Assembly: GCA_025362095.1 (NCBI GenBank)
Contig: JANYIJ010000016.1
Span: 1 to 36,026, forward strand
Reading direction: 5' to 3'
Source: Gemmatimonadota bacterium
GTDB lineage: Bacteria; Gemmatimonadota; Gemmatimonadetes; Gemmatimonadales; Gemmatimonadaceae
DNA: 36,026 nucleotides
Shown here: positions 9,465 through 17,216 of the stretch, one piece after another
Layout of the letters: each line of letters starts with the position of its first letter
How positions within the stretch are numbered: the first letter of the stretch is position 1
Made by a program: the position numbers and the translations under genes
Notes under the pieces: model-generated
The model's input: only the letters and a program-made list of their open reading frames with translations
Databases searched by the model: none
What the model was told of the DNA's origin: nothing

Positions 9465-10286
9465 TCAGGGTTTTTTAAGCGTCATCCTGGAGACAGTCCA
9501 CACCACGACCGCGCCGCAAAAATCATTTCCGAGCAGCTGCTGGTATTCGGCGGGAATTTCCGGCGCGTGCGCGTACGTCTCGATCGCGTAGAGTTCGGAG
9601 ATGCTGATGTAATTGTCGAACGTTTCGCCGTCCTGCAGTTTCACGGGCGATCCGTTCACGATGATGTTCATGGCGCAGTCGCCGCCGTACGCGGTCTTGC
9701 CCATCACGATTGCGCCGCCGGCGCCACCGCGGCCGCGGGCGGTCTGCCCATGCTTCACGCTCACGCCAACCACGCTCTGGAGGAATGTCGAAGCCAGCGG
9801 CACGGCCTTGCGGCGTTTGTCGATCTCCTCCGGAGTGACCATGTGGCCCCAGCCTGCGCGCATGCGCTGATAGAAGCCGGTGGTCGCAAGCTGAGGATGA
9901 GTCGCCTCTGCGTTGGCATCGACCTCGATCGTCGAGAGCATTTGCGCGGCGGGAAGCAACTTGACGCCGATGCTCACCGTCGAATCGGCGGGAAGCCGGA
10001 GCTGAAATTCGATTCCAGTAAAGCCGATTCGTTTTACGCGAATCGTGATCGGGCCTGCGGGGAGTTCGGCGAATCGGAAAAAACCCGAGTCATCAGAAAT
10101 CACGGCTTTCGGCGGATCGTCCGTCTCGACGATCGCGGCGCGAATGGGACGCCCCGCCGTGTCGACGACCTGTCCCTGAAAATGCGCTGGCTTCGCGGGC
10201 GCCGGTCCGGTTGACGACGCCGGCGCCACCTGCGCCACGAGTGGAGCAGCGAAGACAGCAGAAGCGACGAGGATCCTGAGCAGCAT
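9465..10286 (-). CDS. Secreted carboxypeptidase-regulatory-like / plug-like protein
   Basis: Signal peptide; FQGQVVDTAGRPIRAAIVETDDPPKAVISDDSGFFRFAELPAGPITIRVKRIGFTG (CarboxypepD_reg-like), then a plug-like region (GDCAMNIIVNGSPV...ISISELYAIETY). Confidence 0.8.
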   Translation of the reverse strand: MLLRILVASAVFAAPLVAQVAPASSTGPAPAKPAHFQGQVVDTAGRPIRAAIVETDDPPKAVISDDSGFFRFAELPAGPITIRVKRIGFTGIEFQLRLPADSTVSIGVKLLPAAQMLSTIEVDANAEATHPQLATTGFYQRMRAGWGHMVTPEEIDKRRKAVPLASTFLQSVVGVSVKHGQTARGRGGAGGAIVMGKTAYGGDCAMNIIVNGSPVKLQDGETFDNYISISELYAIETYAHAPEIPAEYQQLLGNDFCGAVVVWTVSRMTLKKP

Positions 10287-10511
10287 TCTTTAGTTTGGGA
10301 TGGCACGTTCGGAGCGGCAAGTACAAGCCCATACTTCGCCGCTCCTCCCAACCGTCACGGCTTCGGCTTCCTGACCGTGTCGGCGTTGATAACTCTTAGA
10401 TCGACGTACTCGCCTGTTGGTTCCTTGCTGGCCTTCACGCTGCGAGGAATCCGCTCGCCCAGCGCAGGTCCGAGCGACTCGCGAATGGAGGTGCTCGCTA
10501 GAGCCCGAACC

Positions 10512-11840
10512 TCAGGGCAGTATAGGCCGCAGCTTTTGGAGCTGGGGTTCGATCGCCGCGCGATCGCCGACGATCGAGATGGCCATTTTTCGCGGATCGA
10601 GGTAGGCAGCGATCGCGCTTCGCACGTCTTCACGCGATACATCCTTGATGTTCTTCACGTAGCTCGCGCGCCAGCCGTCGCCGAGCGAGTGTTCGTCCAT
10701 GAACTCCATGAGGTCGACCATGCCGTCGCGTGAGCTGTTCTGCGCGTCGAATCTGGCGATGAGCAGATTGCGCGCTCGGGTGACGTGCCGCTCCTGCGGC
10801 GCTACGCGCGAGAGTTCTTCAAGTTGGTGGAAGAGCGCCTCGATCGCCGATCCTGTGTTCGCAGTTCGCACGTTGAGTTCGGCCACCCAGTAAGTCGCAG
10901 AGCGCCGTTTCCAGATCGTGGAGATCGAGTGCGGCGGAGTGCCTTCGAGATGCGCGATCTCCCCGGAGACGCGCGAACTGTCGTCGCCCGACAGGAGCAG
11001 ATCGGCGACTTCGAGTTTGGCGAATTCCCGGTCCGCCGGATCGATCACGGGGAGGCCGATCCAGACGACGCTGCGCTCGGCGCCGGGCTGATCGAGCGTG
11101 ACGAGCTCGTGGTTCGTCACGGGCCGAACGGTGCGCGGCTTAGCCGGAAGGCCGACGGTCCAGTCGCTGTAGATTTCGCGAACTTCCTTCTCGATCTGGG
11201 CGTCGTCGAATACGCCGCTGACGTAGAGGTGCGAGCGAGACGCGGCGTAGTTGTCGTCGTACACGTTGCGGACGTGACCGAGCTGGAGCAAGCCGAGCGT
11301 ACCTGCATACGCGAACGGATGACCGAATGGACCGTTGGGGAAAATGATTGCGCGCCACTGCTGCTTGGCGAGCTCGGCCGGGTTGTGCAGGGTGGTGTCG
11401 AGCGCGCTGAGCGCGTGGCGGCGGACGCGACCGAAACTCGCCGTGTCGAGCAGGGGATGGCGCACGAGATCGGCGACGAGCGACAGGAGGTGCGGCAGGT
11501 TCTGCGATTCGACGTCGGCGCTCACGCTCGTCGTCATGGCGCCCGAGCGCACGTCGATCTTGGTGCCGAGCGCGGAGGATTCGGTCGCGATCTGCCTGGC
11601 GGAACGGGAAACGCTGCCCTGTAGCAGCATGTCGGCGGTGAGCGCCGCGAGACCGGGACCGAACGAGGGTTCATCGACTTCGCCGGTCTGGAGCACGAGC
11701 GCCACGGTCGCGCGCTTTGCGGTGCCGACATGGATGAGCGTCGTCCGCAGGCCGTTCTTGGTGGTGAACGAGCGGATGGACTGACCTTCGGCGCTCGCAG
11801 AGAGAAGCGCCGCGAGCAGTGCAGCGATGGGGAGCTTCAT
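10512..11840 (-). CDS. M16 family (insulinase/pitrilysin-like) protein, probably catalytically inactive subunit type
   Basis: M16 fold signature sequence through 442 aa with signal peptide; the HxxEH position reads LTADMLLQGS, so the zinc motif is missing. Confidence 0.85.
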   Translation of the reverse strand: MKLPIAALLAALLSASAEGQSIRSFTTKNGLRTTLIHVGTAKRATVALVLQTGEVDEPSFGPGLAALTADMLLQGSVSRSARQIATESSALGTKIDVRSGAMTTSVSADVESQNLPHLLSLVADLVRHPLLDTASFGRVRRHALSALDTTLHNPAELAKQQWRAIIFPNGPFGHPFAYAGTLGLLQLGHVRNVYDDNYAASRSHLYVSGVFDDAQIEKEVREIYSDWTVGLPAKPRTVRPVTNHELVTLDQPGAERSVVWIGLPVIDPADREFAKLEVADLLLSGDDSSRVSGEIAHLEGTPPHSISTIWKRRSATYWVAELNVRTANTGSAIEALFHQLEELSRVAPQERHVTRARNLLIARFDAQNSSRDGMVDLMEFMDEHSLGDGWRASYVKNIKDVSREDVRSAIAAYLDPRKMAISIVGDRAAIEPQLQKLRPILP

Positions 11841-11910
11841 CCCTGCAAGGTACGCCGCGGTGCGCGATACGACTGGCGAAGAGTGTGAGTAAGATCACTA
11901 TCTTCATCTC

Positions 11911-12738
11911 GTGATCACCGTGCATCAGGGCGACAATCTGCGTGTGCTCGCTGCAATTCCGGCCGGCGCGTACGACTTGGTCTATATCGATCCGCCGTTC
12001 AACACGGGGCGAACGCAGCAGCGCACGCGGTTGAGCACCACACGAAACGCAGATGGCGATCGCACGGGATTCGGCGGAAAGCGTTACGCGTCGACCAAGC
12101 TCGGCAGCGAGCGATTCGCCGATTCGTTCGACGACTACATCGCGTTCCTCGAGCCGCGGCTGATCGAGGCGAAGCGCGTGCTGTCCGCCGCCGGGAGCCT
12201 CTTCGTGCATCTCGACGCGCGCGAAGTGCACTATGTAAAGGTGTTGCTGGATGAAATGTTTGGCCGGGCCTCATTCATGAACGAAATCATTTGGGCGTAC
12301 GACTACGGCGGCCGCAGCAAAACCAAGTGGGCGCAAAAACACGACACCATTCTTTGGTATGTGAAGGATCCAGCGCACTACACATTCCGGCAGTCGGAGT
12401 CGGACCGTTTGCCGTACATGGCGCCGGGCCTCGTCACGCCTGAGAAGCGCGCTCGCGGCAAGCTGCCGACGGATACATGGTGGAATACGATCGTGAGCCC
12501 GACCGGGAAGGAGAAGACGGGCTACCCGACGCAGAAACCGCTCGCCATTCTCGAACGGATTGTGAAGGTGCATTCGAAGCCGGGGGACAAGCTGCTCGAT
12601 TTCTTCGCCGGGAGCGGATCGTTCGGCGATGCCGCGGATAGGCACGGTCGCGATGTTACGCTCGTAGATTCGAGCGCGGCGGCGATTCGGGTGATGCGCA
12701 AACGGTTCGCGGGGCGCGGCGCGCGATTCGCGAAATAG
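11911..12738 (+). CDS. Site-specific DNA methyltransferase (N6-adenine/N4-cytosine type, beta-like motif order)
   Basis: Motif IV YIDPPFNTG N-terminal and motif I DFFAGSGSFGDAA C-terminal; PTQKPLAILERIVKVHSKPGDKLLDFF. GTG start. Confidence 0.92.
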   Translation: MITVHQGDNLRVLAAIPAGAYDLVYIDPPFNTGRTQQRTRLSTTRNADGDRTGFGGKRYASTKLGSERFADSFDDYIAFLEPRLIEAKRVLSAAGSLFVHLDAREVHYVKVLLDEMFGRASFMNEIIWAYDYGGRSKTKWAQKHDTILWYVKDPAHYTFRQSESDRLPYMAPGLVTPEKRARGKLPTDTWWNTIVSPTGKEKTGYPTQKPLAILERIVKVHSKPGDKLLDFFAGSGSFGDAADRHGRDVTLVDSSAAAIRVMRKRFAGRGARFAK

Positions 12739-12741
12739 CCG

Positions 12742-13752
12742 CTACTGATACTGGATGTAGATCGGCCGAGGGTGGAGTCGAAGGATCTCGGCGATCGTGG
12801 TGCGGGGAAGATCATTACGCGGTTTGTAGAACTGTTTCCAGCCCGCGAACTGCACCGGCTCAGCTTTGATCCACTTTCGAAAGGTGTTCTTCTTGAGATC
12901 CGGCGGCCCGAACCCATCCATGTCCATCACGATCTGCACGCGTGGGTCGAGCGCGATTTTTTTCGTGTTCGTGACTCCGTGCTGCGTGAACCGGTGGACG
13001 ACGAGCACCTTGGGCGTCAGCGAGTGCTTCGTCACGAGGTCGGCGAGAAATCCAGAGGCGTAGTTCACATCCGCCGCGTCATAGGTGCCGACTTTCTTCC
13101 CGGGCGGCGTCGCGTCTTTCATCGAGAACTCGGGGTCGATACCGAGATGAAAGTTCGGCCGGCTGAGAAATCCTGCGAGACGCGGCAACTCGTCGCGCAG
13201 ATTCGACTGGCCCACCTGAATATCGAGAAACACCAGCGCATTTCGCTTGGCGGCCAGCGTCGCGACGCGCTCGATGAGCGACGAGTCCATGCGAAGCCGG
13301 TAGCGTCCATCCTTGCCAGGCGCCGCCTGCGCGACTACTGCGATCAGGTGCAGCGCGGGCTGCACCGGTGTTGTGGGATCCGCCTTGGTCCAACCGGCGA
13401 CTTCGGTGTCGAGCTTCCTGAGCATTTCCTCCGGCTCGTACTCGCCGAGGACGCCCATCTTTTTGGACAGGAGATTGCCGTAGAACGCAACGATGCGCTT
13501 GCCGGGAAGAATCGAACCGGGCAGTGGGTCCGGTGTTTTCACCGGCCACATCGCGTCGAGGATCGAGTCTTCACGCGCCTGCGCGATACTGTCGGCGTTC
13601 GGCGGTGGCAGGGTTTTCTTTTTCTTGTGCGCGGTGTCGGGCGCCGCGGTTTTGTGTTTCGGCTTCGGCTTTGGCGCCGCATTGTCGGTGGTCGACTGGG
13701 CGGCGAGCGGCGCCGCTGCGAAAAGCAGGAGGGAGAGCAGAGTCTTCATCAC
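12742..13752 (-). CDS. Conserved secreted protein of unknown function, TIM-barrel-like pattern
   Basis: Signal peptide, K/P/T-rich linker, then RIVAFYGNLLSKKMGVLGEY...LVFLDIQVGQS...FHLGIDPEF...QIVMDMDGFG...GWKQFYKPRNDLP...YIQYQ. Confidence 0.75.
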   Translation of the reverse strand: MMKTLLSLLLFAAAPLAAQSTTDNAAPKPKPKHKTAAPDTAHKKKKTLPPPNADSIAQAREDSILDAMWPVKTPDPLPGSILPGKRIVAFYGNLLSKKMGVLGEYEPEEMLRKLDTEVAGWTKADPTTPVQPALHLIAVVAQAAPGKDGRYRLRMDSSLIERVATLAAKRNALVFLDIQVGQSNLRDELPRLAGFLSRPNFHLGIDPEFSMKDATPPGKKVGTYDAADVNYASGFLADLVTKHSLTPKVLVVHRFTQHGVTNTKKIALDPRVQIVMDMDGFGPPDLKKNTFRKWIKAEPVQFAGWKQFYKPRNDLPRTTIAEILRLHPRPIYIQYQ

Positions 13753-13797
13753 GCGCGTTGACGATCTTCGGACTCCTCTCGTAACTCAAGCAGTATG

Positions 13798-13994
13798 GAG
13801 AGGGAGTGTAAGTCGGAGGGATGAGTACGAGAGAGTAGCTTGGAGTATAAGTCGGAGTCGGAGTTGAAGTGTGAGTCCGAGTCGTAGTGGGAGAGGGGGG
13901 TCTGAGTTCGCTCCCACTCCGTCTTCAACTCGAACTCCCACTCAGACTCCGAACTACTTTCTCGTACTCATCGCTCCGACTTACACTCCCTCTC
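13798..13994. repeat. Long imperfect inverted repeat (hairpin A)
   Basis: Left arm 13798-13893 starts GAGAGGGAGTGTAAGTCGGAG-x-GATGAGTACGAGA-x-AGTAG; right arm 13911-13994 is its imperfect reverse complement, with indels toward the loop. Confidence 0.85.
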
Positions 13995-14009
13995 TCACTG
14001 CCGTCATCG

Positions 14010-15746
14010 TCAGGGAGCTATGATGTCGATTCGGTGGTCTGCTCGAACCGTGTATTGTCCCGCCACCGTAATCTCGAGCTGCACGATGTACGATCCCTTC
14101 TTGAGCGTCGAGATATCGAGCTCAATCGCGCGTGGCGACGTGCTCACGCCGCGCGCCGATAGATCCTCCACCGCCACGCTCACCGGCGTGGCCTCGGTCA
14201 CCAGCTTCAGCGCCTTTGCCTGCCGGCGCAAAAAGCCTGATTCCTCCACTTCCTTCACGACCGTCAGCGATACGTTCATCTTCTCGCCGTTTGGATCGGT
14301 GCCGTACGACTCCCAGTAGACGCCGAGTTTTTCGTCGGCGCGCAGGCGCTCGGTGGGCACCGCGTGCGGCGCGGCGTCTTCGACGGTAGCGGGAAAACTG
14401 CCGTACGGCTTGTAGAACAGCAGATCCGAAAGCGTCACCCGCGTGCCCACAGCGAACGGAGGCCGCACGCCGTACCGCGCGCGCGCCACCGCGCGCCGCT
14501 CAGGCGCTGCGACCTCAGCGCTCATGAGCAGCGGGCCCCACGGTGCTTTGGCGATCAGCACGTCGACCGGTTTCGCGTCCTTTACGATCTTCCCGTACGC
14601 GACAGGTTCTGTTCCCGGGGTCACGACGAGCGCCGCGGTGATCTTGGCTCCCGCGAGTTCTGGCATGGTTCGCGAATCGTACGCGAGCACCACAAGCGCG
14701 CTGTCGCCGCGATGAAACACCGCCTTCTGATGTTCGAGCGGCTTCAGCACCGTCGCGTATGCCGGACCGTAGCGACCGATCACGGGCGGCAGCTGCAGCC
14801 GCCAGTTGGCCGAGTCGGAGAGCGACGGTTCGTTGATGACGAATCCTGCAGGGATCATGCGGTAGGCCGGCATCATTTCTTCGCCGGTAATACCGTCGCG
14901 CGACATGGCCCATGCGCGTTCCCATCCGAAACGCAGCATGAGTTCTCTCTCGTCGTCGTCGAAGCCGAACTGGTACTGGCTCGGCCCGTCCTTCAGCAGC
15001 TGCGCCATCGTCATGCGCGAGTACCACTCGGTGCGCGTGTCGTTGCCGGGCATCGAGTAGAGCGTGCGTCCGAGAAACCACACGCGTTCCTCGAACGCGC
15101 GATGCTGCGGATCGCCGCACTGCGAGCGGCGATACTGCTGGCGCGCGTCGTCGTCGATGAGCAGCGACACGTCGTGCCACGCGCACTGGTCACGCGTGAG
15201 CATCTTGCCGATCGCGCTCTCGAACGTCTTCTCCGCGACGGCGTAGTCGCCGAGTTCGTGCTGTGCGAAGCCGATGAGAATCTCGCACCACCATCCGCCC
15301 ACTTTGCAGGCGCGGGCGGCGTCGAGCGCCTCTTTCTGGCGTCCGGCTTCGTCGAGATAGCGCACGCGCTGGCCGGTAATCCAGCGGTCGCCCGGGGTGG
15401 CTTTGTCGAGCGATTCGAGCGTCTCCAGGAAACGATCGCGCGCGTCCGTGATCGTCTTCGGTTCTTTCGGCATCACCGCTTTTTCGTTGTACCAGTAGCA
15501 GAAGCGGCCTACGGTTTCGTCGCAGTTGCCGGGGCGGCCGACGCTCGCGTTCGGCAGGTGCAGACGGCGGTAGTGTTCGAATTCCTGCTGCGCACGGCGC
15601 GCGGCGTCTTCAGATGAACCCGCGGGCGCAGCTGCCGACGCCACATTTCCGGGTTCGCGAAGCACCTGGGCGCGAGCGGGCGCGGCGGCGGCGGCGGCCA
15701 GCGCGACGAAGGTGCAGAGCGTAGTGCGAGAGTTCATGGTCATCAT
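14010..15746 (-). CDS. Hypothetical secreted protein, possibly GWxTD-like
   Basis: Start at 15746 or 15737 gives signal peptide MMTMNSRTTLCTFVALAAAAAAPARAQ; TPR-like repeats, then RTEWYSRMTMAQLL...DDERELMLRFGWERAW; beta-rich C-terminus. The family assignment is weak. Confidence 0.7.
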   Translation of the reverse strand: MMTMNSRTTLCTFVALAAAAAAPARAQVLREPGNVASAAAPAGSSEDAARRAQQEFEHYRRLHLPNASVGRPGNCDETVGRFCYWYNEKAVMPKEPKTITDARDRFLETLESLDKATPGDRWITGQRVRYLDEAGRQKEALDAARACKVGGWWCEILIGFAQHELGDYAVAEKTFESAIGKMLTRDQCAWHDVSLLIDDDARQQYRRSQCGDPQHRAFEERVWFLGRTLYSMPGNDTRTEWYSRMTMAQLLKDGPSQYQFGFDDDERELMLRFGWERAWAMSRDGITGEEMMPAYRMIPAGFVINEPSLSDSANWRLQLPPVIGRYGPAYATVLKPLEHQKAVFHRGDSALVVLAYDSRTMPELAGAKITAALVVTPGTEPVAYGKIVKDAKPVDVLIAKAPWGPLLMSAEVAAPERRAVARARYGVRPPFAVGTRVTLSDLLFYKPYGSFPATVEDAAPHAVPTERLRADEKLGVYWESYGTDPNGEKMNVSLTVVKEVEESGFLRRQAKALKLVTEATPVSVAVEDLSARGVSTSPRAIELDISTLKKGSYIVQLEITVAGQYTVRADHRIDIIAP

Positions 15747-15843
15747 ATACACATCAGTACGATAATAGAGCCGGGTGCGCCTGCGTACTCCAGCACCACA
15801 ACAGCACCTCTCCACGAGGGCGCCCCGCCGCATATTTTCCTGA

Positions 15844-16365
15844 ATGGCATCCATCGTCTTTGAAGGACTTCATGCGGACGCGCAGGCGCCGCATCGCGGA
15901 ACAGCGGGGAGCGCGGGATACGATCTGGCCGCGTATCTCTCATCGCGCACCGTGCGCATCTGGCGCGACGGCGTGTCGCACGAGCGGCCCTGCATCGAAC
16001 ACAATGGCGCATTCACGCTCACACTGGCCGCTGGCGAGAAGGCGCTGGTGCCGCTCGGCTTCAAGGCACGATTGCCGGAGGGATTCGAAGCGCAGATCCG
16101 CCCGCGCTCGGGGACGAGCGTGAAGACGGATCTCGTCATCGCAAACGCGCCCGGAACGGTTGACGCGGATTACGCCGACGAATGGTGCGTGCCTGTGAAG
16201 AACGGCGGATCTGCGCCGCTCGTGATTACGCACGGCGACCGGATCGCGCAGATGATCGTATCGCGGTTCGAGGCGCTCGAGTTCGGTGCGGGCACGGTGG
16301 CGCGTTCCACCGATCGCGCCGGGGGATTCGGCTCGACGGGCACCGGCATGAGAACGGAGCCGTGA
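15844..16365 (+). CDS. dut: dUTP diphosphatase (dUTPase)
   Basis: All five dUTPase motifs: AGSAGYDLAA, RPRSGTS, NAPGTVDADYADEW, GDRIAQMIV, RAGGFGSTG. Confidence 0.93.
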   Translation: MASIVFEGLHADAQAPHRGTAGSAGYDLAAYLSSRTVRIWRDGVSHERPCIEHNGAFTLTLAAGEKALVPLGFKARLPEGFEAQIRPRSGTSVKTDLVIANAPGTVDADYADEWCVPVKNGGSAPLVITHGDRIAQMIVSRFEALEFGAGTVARSTDRAGGFGSTGTGMRTEP

Positions 16366-16372
16366 TCTCCGC

Positions 16373-17158
16373 GTGAACGCGAGCATTCGCCTCAGCGCCT
16401 GCGTCGCGATCTCGCTCGCCACGGCTGCCGGTGCGTGCGGGAGGTTCCCGCAGTTGCGTTCGCCGACGGCCAACCGGCAGCCGATAGAGAGCGCGAAGTC
16501 GTTCGTTGAGAGCGACGGGCATCGCATCCGCGTCGATGTGTATCAGCCCGCGCGCGCCGGCCGAAACCCCGCGGTGATCCTGCTTCACGGTTCGAGCGGG
16601 ATTCACCTGATCAATCCCAGCCTGGTCAATCGCTATGCCGCGGTGCTCGCCGAACAGGGCATCATCTGTTTCGTGGTGCACTACTTCGACGGCACCGGAG
16701 ATTTCATGGCGAGCGATTCGGTGGAGGCGGCGAACTATTTTCACTGGGTCCGCGAGCTGCACGACGCCGTGACGTGGGTTCGGGCGCGCCCGGACGTGAG
16801 GCCGAACCAGATCGCGTTGATGGGGCATTCGCTGGGTGCATGGCTTGCGGTCGGCGCGGCCGCGGCGGATCCGCGCATCGCGCGAATCGTGCTGCTCGGT
16901 TCCGGTCTCGAGCCGTTTCTCGCCGACAGCATCAAGCGTATGCCGCCCTCGCTGATGTTCCACGGCGACAAGGACAACGTGGTTCCGCTCTCCGACGCCG
17001 ACCACCTCGCCGATTTTTTGCGCGCGCACCGCTTCTCGGTGCAGTACAAGATCTATCCTGGCGAAGGCCACCAGTTCGCCGATTCTGCAGCGACCGATAT
17101 GCTGGAGCGCAGTGTTCGCTTTCTCGCCCCGGATCTGAAGCGCGCCCCTGGCAGATAG
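16373..17158 (+). CDS. Alpha/beta hydrolase (dienelactone hydrolase family)
   Basis: PAVILLHGSSGIH, nucleophile elbow GHSLGAW, HGDKDNVVPL, GEGHQF. Confidence 0.88.
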   Translation: MNASIRLSACVAISLATAAGACGRFPQLRSPTANRQPIESAKSFVESDGHRIRVDVYQPARAGRNPAVILLHGSSGIHLINPSLVNRYAAVLAEQGIICFVVHYFDGTGDFMASDSVEAANYFHWVRELHDAVTWVRARPDVRPNQIALMGHSLGAWLAVGAAAADPRIARIVLLGSGLEPFLADSIKRMPPSLMFHGDKDNVVPLSDADHLADFLRAHRFSVQYKIYPGEGHQFADSAATDMLERSVRFLAPDLKRAPGR

Positions 17159-17182
17159 TCACGAACAACTTCGGTTAACCAA

Positions 17183-17216
17183 GAAACACAAAACGTGTTA
17201 ACTCGTTTTGTGTTTC
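17183..17216. terminator. 34-bp near-perfect palindrome containing a stop codon (hairpin B)
   Basis: GAAACACAAAACG-tgttaact-CGTTTTGTGTTTC; the reverse-strand stop TAA lies in the central GTTAAC; flanked by GGTTAACC (17173-17180). Confidence 0.65.

Noticed and set aside
11911-12738. Restriction-modification or defence island around the methyltransferase
   Set aside because: Neighbours are an M16 homologue and a secreted unknown protein; no endonuclease, helicase or other defence gene is present
13798-13994. Insertion sequence or MITE
   Set aside because: No transposase, no visible target-site duplication, and the arms do not recur elsewhere in the window
14364-15617. 417-aa plus-strand ORF opposite the 14010-15746 gene
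   Set aside because: Arg/His-rich antisense shadow ORF; the minus strand has a signal peptide and coherent domains
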